Shown here: positions 10,677-24,877 of the stretch, one piece after another
How the letters are laid out: each line of letters begins with the position of its first letter
Position numbering within the stretch: position 1 is the stretch's first letter
NCBI GenBank assembly: GCA_016946835.1
Contig: JACVTC010000082.1
Location: forward strand, 114,501 to 178,500
Source of the DNA: Neocallimastix lanati (nom. inval.)
Taxonomy: Eukaryota > Neocallimastigomycota > Neocallimastigomycetes > Neocallimastigales > Neocallimastigaceae
Direction: 5' to 3'
Length of the DNA: 64,000 nucleotides
Notes under the pieces: generated by a model
Database searches by the model: none
Seen by the model: only the letters and a program-made list of their open reading frames with translations
Told to the model about the DNA's origin: nothing
Translations under genes and position numbers: made by a program

Positions 10677-13600
10677 TTTATTATATTATTTTCTTGTATT
10701 ATTATAATTGATTTTTATTATGAAAATATATATAGATTTCAAATGCTTTATTTAAAAAAAATAATGGTAATAATAATAATAATAATAATTAACAAAATTT
10801 GCATTAATTAATTAATATTATCTTTTTTTTAAAAAAAATTTTAAATTTAAATTCTAAATTTTTACAATGTATTATACTTAATAATTATATATTTATATAT
10901 TATTTATATATTCTTATTTTATTTTGTAAATATATATTCATTTATTTATTTCTTAATTTAAACTAATATAAATATATACTAATTCTATTTAAATTCAAAT
11001 ATTGGTCCTTTTCAATTTCTAAATTTTAATATATTTCTATGTATCATAATATTTACATTTAAATATTTTGTCAATTTAATTATATTTAAGAAAAAAAAAA
11101 ATACCCAGAAATAGATAGAAAATAAACTTCATTATATAAAAAAAAAAAAAAGGATTAAAAATACTTTCATTTTTACTAGATTATTTATCTTTTTTTTTTT
11201 ATTTCTATATTTTAATAAATATCTATATATCTTATTATTCTCATATAAATATTTGCAATTTAATTTTTTTTATAAAAAAATAAACTGAAATTTATATATA
11301 TATAACAATTAAAAAAAGTTTAAATTTACTATCATTTCTATTAGATTGTTGCAACAAACATTATTACATTTTTTTCAGTTTTAATATTTTCAAACCTATT
11401 TACATTTATATTATTAATTTATCTATTTTTATTGTTTATCTAGTAATATACTCCTATTAACTTTATACATAACAATAATCAAAGCAAAAGAAATTAAATA
11501 ATAAAAAAGGATAAAAATAATTTTTGTATCATTAATTATTAACAATAAAATTAAACAATAATAAATTATTTACCTTTTAAACTATATATCGTGTTATTTA
11601 TAATATTTACAGTTATAATTTTATGGTATAATTTATTGTATAATTTTATAGTTTTTATAATTTCTACTGTTTATATTTTAAAAATTACTTTGGTCATAGT
11701 AACTGATAATTTTGTGATATTAGTTCTTTTAAATTTATTCCTTTTCCTTTTTATAATTTATTTTATTTTATTTTATATATTTTTTTTTTTTATTTTTTTT
11801 TTTTTTTTTTTTTGTTTCAGTCGAACTGTTTTTGAAAAAATTAAAATTGATTTTTAATTTATTGATTATATTTTCCAAATTTACAGTTTTTGTTTATTAA
11901 ATAAATATTACAAAAAGAATAAACTTTCGAATTAATTAATATAATTAATATTATCTAAATAAATAAATAAGAAAAAATATATTTAACGCTTTTAGAAAAA
12001 GGAAGAATTCAAAATATTTTTTAGAATTCTTTAACCTCCTTCTCTTTGTTAATTGATTATTTTTATTATTATTATTATTATTAATATTAGTATTTATATT
12101 ATTTTTCTATTAAACTTTATGATAAATGATATTAAATAAAATAAATGAATGAAACGATATAAAATTAAAAAAAAAAAAAAAAATTTTTTTTTTATTTTAT
12201 TATATTTTATATATTAATAAAAATAATTAAATACGTATAAAAATATATTGCTAATATATTATACATTATATTAGGTAATATATTTAATTAATTATTTTTT
12301 ATATTGAAATATTTCATAAATAATAATTGAATATATTAAATTTAATATGGGTTAAGATATTAAAAATAAAATTGAATATAAAATAAATAAATATAAATAA
12401 AATTATTATTATTATTATTATTATATTAAAATTTATTAAATTTAATGAAATAAAGCAAATACAAAAAAAAAGTTTATAATTGTGAAGAAGGAATTTCTAA
12501 TAAAGAAAGAAAAATAAAATATATATTATATATTTTATATATATATATATACATTAATATATATATACATTATTATATATAAATATTTTAATAGTTAAAT
12601 ATTTTAATATTTTAATATCTTAATATTTAATATTTAATTTTTTTTTTTTTATGATCGCATATTCTATTTTTTTTTTTTTGTTGTTGTTGTAAAGTTCATT
12701 CTTGAGGAACAATTCAAGAATTCATTATTATATAAAGAATAAAGATAATAAAATAATTTTAAAATTCATTTAAATAAAAGGTATTTTGTGGTTTTGTGGT
12801 ATTTATAATGAAAATAAACTATAATACAATATTTAGCAAAAAAAAAAAAGTTTTTTATTTTATTTTATTCAATCTATTCCTTACATTTATATTTCTATTA
12901 TTTATTTTATTTTATTTAAATTGATATAAATATATAATGAAAGTTAATTTTTTTTTTTTTAAATAAATGGCAAATAAAATGTATACTATAACATTATATA
13001 AATATATATTAAGTAGCTCGTTTTTTATTATTATTATTAGTATATGAATAAATGGGAAATAGAACATATTTATTTTTTTTTTTAATGGAATATATTAAGA
13101 GTTTTGAATTTTAAAAAAATAATGTTTAATACATTTAAAGCTGTAATGCCAAATGTAACTGTATATTTTATATATTTTTATTGCTTTTAACAAAGTTATT
13201 TATTAATCATTATATATCTTCATTTTGGATATATATAAAGGTTATTTTGTATATAAAATATATTTTCTATATAATTTAATATTAATTATGAAAGAAATAT
13301 AAATAAGAACATATATATTTTTTATTCATTCAATAAATTGGCAAAGATTTAACAATTAATATATAGAAATATATATAAATATATATAATCGTTTAGTCTT
13401 TGCCAATTTTTTTTGTACCGTTTAACCACATCTTAATATGTATATAAATTTTTGTGTTTTTTTTATTTGATCATTCCATTATTGATTAATATATATTAAA
13501 ATATTAAAATATTATTAAAATTTTAGTATCTTCTATAATCAAATGCAATACGAAAAATTAAATATAATTATAATATATTTTTACATTAGTATATGTATCA
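10677..13600. other. Divergent intergenic region, left part
   Basis: The region is AT-rich DNA between the kinase start and the kexin start, which diverge. No coding region was seen. An inverted repeat with 13-bp arms (AAATTGGCAAAGA / TCTTTGCCAATTT) at 13335-13347 and 13397-13409 encloses a 49-nt loop and could be a hairpin or small MITE termini. No promoter element could be assigned. Confidence 0.6.
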
Positions 13601-13639
13601 AAATACACTTTTTTTTAAAATATAGGTTAATATTATTTA

Positions 13640-14390
13640 TTATTTATGATTTATTAATAAATACTCTTTTTATTATTTATTAATAAATACTCTTTTTATT
13701 ATTTATTATTTATTAATAAATACTCATTTTATTATTTATTAATAAATACTCTTCTTATTATTTATTTATTATTTATTATTTATTAATAAATACTCTTTTT
13801 ATTATTTATTATTTATTATTTATTAATAAATACTCTTCTTATTATTTATTATTTATTAATAAATACTCTTTTTATTATTTATTATTTATTATTTATTAAT
13901 AAATACTCTTTTTATTATTTATTATTTATTATTTATTAATAAATACTCTTCTTATTATTTATTATTTATTATTTATTAATAAATACTCTTTTTATTATTT
14001 ATTATTTATTATATATTAATAAATACTCTTTTTATTATTTATTATTTATTATTTATTAATAAATACTCTTTTTATTATTTATTATTTATTATTTATTAAT
14101 AAATACTCTTTTTATTATTTATTATTTATTATTTATTAATAAATACTCTTATTATTATTTATTATTTATTATTTATTAATAAATACTCTTCTTATTATTT
14201 ATTAATAAATACTCTTTTTATTATTTATTATTTATTATATATTAATAAATACTCTTTTTATTATTTATTATTTATTATTTATTAATAAATACTCTTTTTA
14301 TTATTATTTATTATTTATTATTTATTAATAAATACTCTTTTTATTATTTATTATTTATTATTTATTAATAAATACTCTTTTTATTATTAT
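13640..14390. repeat. AT tandem array around AATAAATACTC, about 20 copies
   Basis: About 20 copies of TTATTAATAAATACTCTTTTT or CTTCTT variants are separated by (ATTATTT) stretches of changing length, giving periods of roughly 27-50 bp. The same word occurs in reverse complement at 26810-26900. Confidence 0.9.
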
Positions 14391-14650
14391 TTATTATTTA
14401 TTATTTATTATTTATTATTTATTATTTATTATTTATTATTTATTATTTATTATTTATTATTTATTATTTATTATTTATTATTTATTATTTATTATTTATT
14501 ATTTATTATTTATTATTTATTATTTATTATTTATTATTTATTATTTATTATTTATTATTTATTATTTATTATTTATTATTTATTATTTATTATTTATTAT
14601 TTATTATTTATTATTTATTATTTATTATTTATTATTTATTATTTATTATT
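14380..14650. repeat. (ATTATTT)n microsatellite
   Basis: A nearly perfect 7-bp repeat of about 270 bp continues directly from the AATACTC array. It is likely an expansion of the spacer of that array. Confidence 0.95.
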
Positions 14651-15512
14651 CAATTATTTATATAACAATTTTAATATTTTTAATATTACGTAATGTATAA
14701 TTATAACCAATAGATTAAAAAATAAATTTTGTATCACAAAAAAAAAAATTAAAGTTTAAAAAAACGGAAAAAAAAAAAAAAAAAAATTAAATTAATAAAA
14801 AAAAAAAGATTAAATAAAGTAAAAAAAAGACATAATAAAAAAATAGTTGAATAGTTTTTAATATTCATAAATTTTATTTATTTAATTTGTATCAAATAAA
14901 TTATAACTTGAAAAAGATAATACTAAGAAGTATTCATCTAGTAAAATGTTCTCTGTTTTTAATTTCTAATGATAAATTCATATATATATAATTTTTTTTT
15001 TTTTAAAAAATATTGTTTAAATTATAGTTAAAATATTATTTTTAAGATGCATTAAAATGTAGAAAATTTTTATTCTTGTTCATAATAAATAATAACTGAT
15101 CATAATAATAAATGAGGTTTTAATACAAAGATCAAATTTAATAAAATGGGTAAAATATTTATAAAATAATAAATTTTTGATAAAAAAAAATTTAAAAAAA
15201 AAAAAATAATAAATAATAAAAATAATTAAATATTTTATGATGCTCATTCTCTTTTATATTTATTATTTGAATGTATAATATAAAATAAGTCTATTTCAAA
15301 ATAAAAATCATTATTTTATTATTTATATATATTTTATTTAATTATTGAATTTTATTTAATAAAAGTTTTTTAATTTATTAAAACAAAATTTAATTACTTA
15401 AATATTTATTTAATCAAAAAAAAAAAAAAAAAAATAAAAAATAAAATAAAATAAATATATTCAAAATTGAATATTTAAAATATATTTATAATAATAAATA
15501 TAATAATAATAA

Positions 15513-15595
<83 letters not shown>

Positions 15596-17105
15596 AAAAT
15601 TTGCAGTTTAAAATATGCATTAGGAAATTTGAAAATTTAAAGAAAAAAAATTTTATATATATATATATAAATAACTTTATATTATATCCATTATTTTAAT
15701 ATTATTATACAAAATAAAATATTAAAAAAAAAAATTTTTTTTTTTTTTATATATGTCAGTTTTCTTCTGGAAGACAAATTTGATAAAATTTAAATAAAAA
15801 AGTTTTCTATTTTAATCTAAAAATAATTTATAGGAACATTCATACACATGTAAAAAAAAAATTAAACTTTATCTATTAATAGACATTCAAATAGGATAAT
15901 TTAATGAAAATATAAATTATTATACAACTAATTTCATAATTTCATATACTTTATTTTTATCAAAATTATTAAATTTTTTATCATGGCAATAGATAATTTT
16001 ATTGTGATATAACTTGTATAGATTATGTGGTAAAATAATTTAAATAAAAAAAAATTTTTCTTTATATAATTTTTATTTGTGAAAGAAAGAATAAACAAAA
16101 ATTTAAATAATTAAACATATTTTTTATTCATATTAATAATATTATTGTTTTTTATATCATATTTAGAACGGTATTTTTCAAAATAATTATATATATTGAT
16201 ATAAAATATATTCATATAAAAATTAGTTTTAAATTATAATAAATTGACTTTAATATAGATATACTATATCTTTTCAAAAAAAAAAAAAAAAAAAATTTAT
16301 TAAAAAAATTTATATTTAGGATAATATATTATATATATATATATATTTTATTATAAATTAAAATTTAAGATTTGGTTCATAATTAAATATTATTCGATAA
16401 TTTAAATATATTTTTAAAATATACTCTTTTTTTTTTTTTTTTTTGGTAATTTTAATTTATATTTTTTTTTCTCTATTTTTTCTAATTTTAATTTGAAATA
16501 TAGATAAGATAAAAAAAAAAAAAAGCAAAAGAATGATTATATAATTAAAATTATAATAGTTATTAATATATATTAAATATTCTGATAATAATAACAAAAA
16601 AAAAAAAAAAAAAAAGTAATTATAAATTGATTGCCATATATGAGATGTTTAATAATAATATATATAATATTAATAAATATTAAGTATATAATTGTATAGA
16701 CAGTTATATGTAATTAAAAAGTTTAATTATTTAAAAATAATATATATATATTCAAAAACTTTTAGTTTATTTTAATTATAATTATTATATATATTTTTTT
16801 CTTTTTTTCCAATTCTATTTTCCATTTTTTTTCCAACTTTTTTTTTATTGTTATAATTTTTTTTTTTTTGAAGTTTTTTTTTTTTTTTTTTTTTTGTTCT
16901 ATTATTTTATAATTTTATCTTTTTATCTTTTTATTTAAATTTTTATTTTTATTTATTACCATAGATGAACTAAATAATAGATAGATATATTAATTATTGA
17001 GTAAATTATCAATAAAATAAAAAAAAAAAAAAAAAAGGTCAAAACATTTTATTAAATTATTATCTATAAAAATATATACATATATTTATATGTATATATA
17101 TATAC

Positions 17106-17145
<40 letters not shown>

Positions 17146-17277
17146 AGAAGATCATATAAAAATAATAATTGATATTAGTTAAATAAAATATCAAGAAAAA
17201 TATATGTATACATATATATATGTATATATCAATAATTAAATATTTAACAATTAAAGATTATTGAATAGAAAATAAAT
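14651..17277. other. Upstream region of the kexin gene
   Basis: This AT-rich stretch has an (AAAT)n tract at about 15508-15597 and numerous A and T runs, including a T run at 17109-17144. The 100 bp before the kexin start hold TATATGTATA repeats. No gene was seen, and no TATA box or operator can be assigned in such sequence. Confidence 0.6.
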
Positions 17278-19791
17278 ATGAGATATTCCTTTGCAAAACT
17301 TTTAATATTTGGAATATTTTCCAATTATGTATTAACTTCATCCATTAATGATAGAGATCAAAATGATATAGAAACTAATGCAATTGAAGATTCAAATGAA
17401 TCATTAAATTTTGATGAAAAAATCGATGAAGTTTTAGGTATTGATGAAAATGATGATACTGATGATAATAATGATAATAATAATATAAATACCTATGATA
17501 ATTCAACAAGTGTTATTGATCCTCCATACAATAATAAGCCCATTCAATCAATTCTTATTCAGTTAGCAAATTCAGATATTTATAGTGTAGAAAAATTAGA
17601 TAAAATTGCTAAAGATTTAGCAGCAATACATGGTTTACCTGATCCAGTTCGAATTGGTCAATTAAAAGGATATTATAAATTTAATATTAGTGGAGGCATA
17701 CGATCAAGCTTACAAAAACGTAGAATTAAAAGACATATTAAACGTTTACATGATAATGAAGAAATTGTGACATGGGTTGATTTAGATAGAACTGTCAGTC
17801 ATTCTAAAAGATCAATTACTCTTTCAGATTTTAAAGATCCATTAGCTCATTCACAATGGAATATTGTAAATACTATTTTAATTATTATTATTATTATTAT
17901 TAAGATAATATAATATTTTATTTATAAAATTGAATATATATATATAAGATAATTTATTGGTATCATTATTTATTAATGTGAATTAAATCAATACAGTAAT
18001 AATGAAATAATATCATTATATATATTTGATAAAATATTATAAAATTATTATTATTAAGATAATATAATATTTTATTTATAAAATTGAATATATATATATA
18101 AGATAATTTATTGGTATCATTATTTATTAATGTGAATTAAATCAATACAGTAATAATGAAATAATATCATTATATATATTTGATAAAATATTAAAAAATT
18201 AATAAATAAATAGAATTTGGGTATTATTAATAGTAATACTGATAATAAAGATATAAAATATTATTATAATATTTTAGTTAGTTAATAATAAAGTAAAGAA
18301 AAAAAAAAAAAAAAAAAGGTATTTTTTAATGTTAATGAATTATTACAATCATATTAATATTATATATATATATATATTGTTTATAATTTATTTTAAAAAA
18401 TATTATATTATTTAATAAAAAAAAAAAAAAAAAGTTTGGTCGTAATGACAAAACTATTAATGTATTAAAGGTTTGGGATCAAGGTAACTCTTCAATATAA
18501 ATGTTAATTACTGTTGTTATTGATATATATATACAAATAGATATAATGATTATTGAAATGTTTTAATAAATAATAAAAGGCATCCAAAATATTATATTTA
18601 CAATAAATTATTTTTAAAAACTAAAATAGGAATTACTGGAAAAGGTGTCAGAGTATGTGTTGTTGATGATGGTTTAAATTATCTTCATCCAGATGTTAAA
18701 AATAATTATGTAAATATATAAATTACTATTTACTTAAAAAATTAATAGTTAATAAAAATTATACAAATATTAATTATATAATATATATATATATACATAT
18801 TTTTTTTTTTTTTTTTTTAATTTTTCAAAATTATAATTATGTTTAAATATATATATATATATATATATATTAATTAGTATGCTGCCGGTTCATACGATTT
18901 TAATTCACATTCAAATGACCCAATACCAAAAAAAAATGATGATCATCATGGAACCAGATGTGCTGGTGAAATTGCTGCAGGAAAAAATGATTATTGTGGA
19001 GTAGGAGTAGCTTATGATGCTCAAGTATCAGGTTAATGAATTTAACATTTTATTATTGTGATTACGATTATGATTAAAAAAATATACATAATAAAACATA
19101 ATAAAATTTTTTTTAAATAGTTCAGTTCAGGAATTTTTTTTTTTTAATTATATATAATCTAAACAACATTATATATTTTATAATAATTGGATGATTATAT
19201 TATAATTAAAAAGTTTTATAAAATTTCAGAGTTTTTTTTTTTTTTTTTTTTTTTTATATATATATATTTTAATTATATAATAAATATATTAAATTGGTAT
19301 AATTCTATGAACGATTTAAATATAATAGGTGTAAGAATTTTATCAGGAACTTTATCAGTATCTGATGAAGCAGCATCATTAAATTATGATTATCATAATA
19401 ATCACATTTATTCATGTAGTTGGGGACCAACAGATGATGGTAAAACTGTTGAAGAACCAAGTGGTATTACTAAAAGAGCATTTATTAACGGTGTAACCAA
19501 TGGTCGTAACGGAAAAGGAAGTATTTTTGTATTTGCTACTGGAAATGGTGCTCTTAAAGGAGATAACTGGTAAAATAATACTTTTAAAATATTGTGACAT
19601 GATATGAATTTAATATTATAAATTTATTATCTTTTTTTTTTTTTTAGTTTCTGAGTTTTATTACTGCTAATTATTAATATATTATATTTTTAAATCTCAT
19701 TAAAATTAACTAAAAAATTATTTTTTGTATTTGAATATTTATATCAAAATAATATATATATATATATATTATTTTACTATTTTATTTTAAT

Positions 19792-19833
<42 letters not shown>

Positions 19834-20207
19834 ATATTTATAAAAAAAAAAAAAAAGTAATTTCGATGGCTATACTAATAGTATTTATACAATTACAGTT
19901 GGTGCTATTACCCATGAAGATAAAAAATCAGCATATTCAGAAGAATGTTCAGCACAATTAGCTGTGACTTATAGTAGTGGTTCTGGAAAATATATTGTAA
20001 TTTATAATTTAATATTATAAATAAACTTTTTTTTTTTTTTTAAAAAAAAAAAACTAATTATAATATAATAATATTAAGTATTTTTATTTCTTTATAAAAA
20101 TTATAATATATTTACTCATCTTTTTTTTTTTTTTTTTTTTTTATTATAAATTTCATCATTATTTTTTTATTTTTGAATAAAAATCAATTCATTTTTATAC
20201 TATTAAT

Positions 20208-20241
<34 letters not shown>

Positions 20242-20427
20242 TATTAATTACATTCCATTATAATCATAATGATAATTAAAATCAATATAATATAAAATTT
20301 GATGTAGTCAACAACTGATACTTCGATGAGTAATTTATCATCTCCAGTATGTACAAGTTCACATGGTGGAACATCTGCTGCTGCACCAATTGCTGCCGGT
20401 ATATTTGCATTAGTTCTTTCTGTTCGG

Positions 20428-20464
<37 letters not shown>

Positions 20465-21248
20465 AATAAATAAATATAAAAAATATAAAAAATAAAAAAA
20501 AAATAAAAAAAATAAAAAAAATAAAAAAAATAAAAAAAATAAAAAAAATAAAAAAAATTAATTTTATTATATTTTTATTAAAAATAATAAAATATGAAAT
20601 AATGAATCATTATTAATACTATAAATATTAAATTATAAAACAAACAATGAATGAACACCCCCAATAAAATAAAAAAAAAAAATAAATATATTATATATAA
20701 TAAAAAAAAAAAAAAAATAAAAAAAAATGATAGACCTGATTTACATTGGAGAGATCTTCAATATTTAGTTATGGAAACCGCTACTCCAATTGATCATGGT
20801 GATTCTGATTGGAAATATCTACCATCTGGAAGATTATATAATCATAAATATGGTTATGGTAAATTAGATGCCTATAAGATTGTAGAACGTGCAAAGACTT
20901 GGGAGTTAGTTAATGAAGCCACTTCATTTACTACAGATAAACAATTTGAAAATGATATCATTGATATTTTAGAAAGTAAGATTTATGTTTCAGAAAAATC
21001 TGTAAGAAACTTCAGGAATGTTGAACAAATCACGGTTACAGTAGATATTGAACATCAATGTAGAGGTGAAATTCAAGTTGAACTTATTTCACCAAATAAT
21101 GTAGTTTCTCTTCTTGCTACTCGTAGAGTAAATGATTGTAGTAGTGAAGGATTACGTAATTGGACATTCATGACGGTTAAGCATTGGTAAATATAGAGGA
21201 AAAAAAAAAAATTTTTTTTTTTTTTTTTTTAAATTGGTTAAATATTTT

Positions 21249-21295
<47 letters not shown>

Positions 21296-22034
21296 TCTAT
21301 CATTATTAAAATTATTATTAGAAAATAATATTATTATTAATCTGATTTTTTCTTCTTTTCTTTTCATTTCTATTTCTATTTCTATTTCCATTTCTATTTA
21401 TTTTTATCTTTTTTCTTTAATTTTATTTGAATTTAAATTTTTGTATTTATTAATATTATATATTAATAACGAAAAAAAAAAAAAAAAAAAAAGGGATGAA
21501 AACCCAGTTGGTTATTGGACATTAAGAGTTACTGATAAAGTTAAGAATAATAAATATGGTAGATTATACAGTTGGTATATGACTATTTACGGACAATCCT
21601 ACAATAAATCTGGTAAAAAAGGAAATAAAAATTTAGGAAATTTTAAAAGAGATACCATTTTAGAAGAAGAAGAGAAACCAATTATTGAAGAAGAAAAACC
21701 AATTATAGAAGAAGAAAAACCAATTATAGAAGAAGAAAAACCAATTATAGAAGAAGAAAAACCAATTATAGAAGAAGAAAAACCAGTTATTGAAGAAGAA
21801 ACAGCTCAAGAAAATGAAGAATACGCAGAAATTGTTTCACATGATAAAAGAGAAGTTTTTAAAAATGTAATAAGTCAATATAAATCACAACTATTCATTC
21901 TTTCTGTTCTTTTCTTTTCTGTGGCTTGTTTTTATTCTGTTATATATGTAAGAAGATTAAGAATCAAAAATACTATCGATGATTCCATATTAGCAAATAA
22001 TGTTTCTCAATTGACTTCATATTTAACTATATAA
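17278..22034 (+). CDS. KEX2: Kexin-like proprotein convertase (S8 family)
   Basis: Nine exons join to 787 aa: 17278-17865, 18435-18483, 18630-18709, 18878-19031, 19329-19569, 19858-19996, 20308-20426, 20734-21186 and 21494-22034. Residues 1-22 look like a signal peptide ([16 protein letters not shown]). An acidic, Asn-rich pro-region follows, with dibasic sites RIKRHIKR and HSKRS suited to autoprocessing. The catalytic triad is intact: Asp225 ([10 protein letters not shown]), His263 ([10 protein letters not shown]) and Ser440 ([11 protein letters not shown]). The oxyanion Asn363 is in FATGNG. Residues about 470-645 match the P domain needed for folding. Then come six EEEKPII units, one transmembrane segment (about 740-760) and a short RRLR cytosolic tail. 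This is the standard layout of late-Golgi kexin, which cuts secretory proproteins after Lys-Arg or Arg-Arg. Family and topology are secure; the substrates are unknown. Confidence 0.93.
17902..18195. repeat. 154-bp tandem duplication in kexin intron 1
   Basis: The block starting AAGATAATATAATATTTTAT at 17902 recurs at 18056 with almost no change through TTTGATAAAATATTA. The near identity means the duplication is recent compared with the surrounding drift. Confidence 0.95.
21660..21797 (+). repeat. 21-bp coding repeat (EEEKPII) in kexin stalk
   Basis: Six in-frame units encode EEEKPII, the last with Val in place of Ile. The middle copies are nearly identical at DNA level. They lie between the P domain and the transmembrane segment and form an acidic stalk whose length probably varies between alleles. 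Confidence 0.95.
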
Positions 22035-22726
22035 GTATATTAAAATATTTTTCTAATTTATTAAAATTGTAATTATAATTTATTTTTTTTTTTAAAAAAA
22101 AAAAAAAAAAAGAGAGAGAAAATTATAATTATCATAATTATTTATATATATGTTATTAACAAATAAGATAATACCATATTAATATTTCTTTCATTTAATT
22201 ATAATATTTATTATATGATTTTTCCATTTTGAAATAGATAAATTCTAATGTTTAAACTATCATAAAAAGAATGTTCTATTTTTTTTTTTTTTTTTTTTTT
22301 TTTTTATATTATTATCAAGGTACTTTGGTTGTATATTAATTTGATATATAACTGTAATTATTAGACTATTTTATATATATATATTTAAAAAATTTTTTTT
22401 TTTTTTTTAATTTTATTTTATCTTTATATTATAAAACAAAACGAATATATATATATATACTGATGATATTGTTATTATATAAACTATAAACTTTATAGAC
22501 ATTATAGATAATGTAAAAAAAAAAAAAAAAAAAAAAAAATAAATAAAAAAAAAAAAATAATAATAATATAAAATAATATAAAATAATATAATATAAAAAT
22601 CATAAATAAATAAAATATTAAATTATTAATAAATAATATTATAAATAAATTTTGTTAAAAAAAAAAAAAAATGAAATGAAATGTTTTTTACATAAATATA
22701 TATGTACATTTCCACACTAAGAAATG

Positions 22727-22771
<45 letters not shown>

Positions 22772-23405
22772 TTAATTTTATTTTACCTTATTCTAATTAT
22801 TTTATTTATGAATAATGATATAATATAGTTATTTTATACCACTTTGAAATTCTAATATACATTAAAATTTAATATCATTGATTTTGGTATTGAAAATACT
22901 TTAAAAATTAGATATAATTTAGGATTGATATGTATTTATAAATTTACTCAATAATAATAATAAAAATATGTTCATAAATGAAAAGTAATTATAAAGGAAT
23001 GTAAAAACTTGGTCATTTCTTATATAACCCGAAAGTTAATTATGCTTATTTTTAATCATTTATAAAAAAAAAAATATATATATATATAAAATACATTCTT
23101 TTTTAATTAATAAGATTTATCCACAATTTGAAAAGTATTAAATATATAATTAAATTAATATAAAAGTAAATATTAAATAAAATCATATATATATTTTATT
23201 ATTTCAATTTTTACCAATCAAAAATAATATATATATATTTATAAAATATATATAAAAGTATAATAAAATAAAATAAAAATAAAAATTATTTTTTTCATTA
23301 TTTTATAATAAAAATAATTTGAAATTAATTTGAAATTTCAGATTTTTAATACATTTTTTAAAAAAGAAAAATTTGTAATTTATTAATTAGAAATAATTTA
23401 TAAAT
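22035..23405. other. Intergenic, no gene seen
   Basis: Low-complexity A/T sequence with T runs at 22280-22305 and 22730-22768 and A runs at 22515-22539. Nothing codes convincingly. Confidence 0.6.
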
Positions 23406-23871
23406 ATGAGTAAAGATATTGAAACACAAATTTTAAAGTATGAAAAATTTGTTAATGATACCTTAAAGCCAAAGTTAAAGAATGAATTAGATTTAAGAGA
23501 TAAAATTTATGATGAAATTTCGGAATAGTATGTAAAAAAAAAAAAAAAAAAAAAAAAAATTGAATTAATTGAAATTGATTTTCCATATAAATTATAGATA
23601 ATTATTTGTCAATAAAAAATAATTAATAATATATAACTTATTATTATTTTTTTTTTTCCTTTCTCCTTTTTTTCTTTCTTTTTTTCTTTTCTATATATAT
23701 ATATATACACTTTAAATTTCATAACTAACTTTAAAATTATTAATAATATATATAAATTATTAAAAGTTCAAAACTTAATACTAAGATTGAATTTATAATG
23801 GAAAATAATTTAAAAAAATTAAGAACTAAAGTAGATCTTGGATCAAATTTTTACGTTAACGCTGAAGTGTA

Positions 23872-23917
<46 letters not shown>

Positions 23918-24498
23918 TAATTATATTTTTTTATTATTTTAAATTTTCAATAATGGATAATAATCTTATAATACGATTTTTTATTAATGCATATCAATTT
24001 TATTTTATTTTATGTTATACTTTTATAATAAAATTCAATAATTTCCTCTTTTTCAAAAGTGATGATACCGAATATATTTATATGAACATTGGATATGGTT
24101 TTCATGCTCAATTAAAATTAAAAGAAGCACAAGAATATATTGAAAAGAAAAATAAATTATTAGAAAAGTAATATATTATAATAATAATAATTTTTTTTTT
24201 TTTTAATAGTATAAATCTTAAAATGATTTATATTAGAAAATATTACTAAACAATACAACACCCATATATAATATGAAATAAAATTTTTTAATTTAAAAAT
24301 AATATATATATAGGAAAGCAGAGAAACATTCAGAAGAAATTGCTAAAATAAAATCACATATTAAATTGGTAATTTATTTATATTATTATAGATTAATAAA
24401 TTTATTATACATAATAATTTATTATTATTACATTTCATTACCTTTATGTACAATTTTTATTTACTGATAGTTTTTTTATATATTTAATATATATAAAA

Positions 24499-24550
<52 letters not shown>

Positions 24551-24607
24551 TAGGTTTTGGAAACTATTCAACAAATTCTTGATTTAAATTCTCAAGAAGA
24601 AGAATAA
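23406..24607 (+). CDS. UXT: UXT, prefoldin-like alpha subunit
   Basis: Five exons join to 146 aa: 23406-23527, 23767-23868, 24060-24167, 24314-24368 and 24554-24607. Splice phases agree throughout. The protein has two predicted coiled-coil helices flanking a beta hairpin, as in alpha prefoldins. The diagnostic segment is VDLGSNFYVNAEV followed by YIYMNIGYGFHAQLKLKEA, which matches the UXT signature (VDLG.NF.V....D....Y...GYGF...L.L.EA). The N-terminal helix ends in LDLRDKIYDEISEY. UXT works with URI in the R2TP/prefoldin-like co-chaperone that helps assemble RNA polymerases and PIKK kinases. The length is close to the animal protein (about 157 aa). The exons are so short and the introns so A/T-rich that automated gene calling may miss it. 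Identity to UXT over canonical prefoldin 5 rests on the VDLG/GYGF segment. Confidence 0.85.
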
Positions 24608-24842
24608 TTTAATATTGAGATATAATTATACTAAATATTAATATAATATTATTATTTTTATTAAAAAAAAGTCTATCTAAATCAGTATATATACCTTATT
24701 GATGTCATTCATATTTAATCTTCTTTTATTAAAATAATAATTATTAGTTTTAATTTATTATTATTCATTAACGAATCATACCCATAATAAATTATTAAAA
24801 AATAATTAAATAAAATTTTAAACTTTTATAAATAAAAAAAAA

Positions 24843-24877
<35 letters not shown>

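Noticed and set aside
13335-13409. 13-bp inverted repeat as a transcription terminator
   Set aside because: It is far from any gene end and eukaryotic pol II does not use such hairpins; a MITE or chance is more likely.
13640-14650. CRISPR-like regular array
   Set aside because: Spacers are the same low-complexity A/T filler, the genome is eukaryotic and no cas genes are present.
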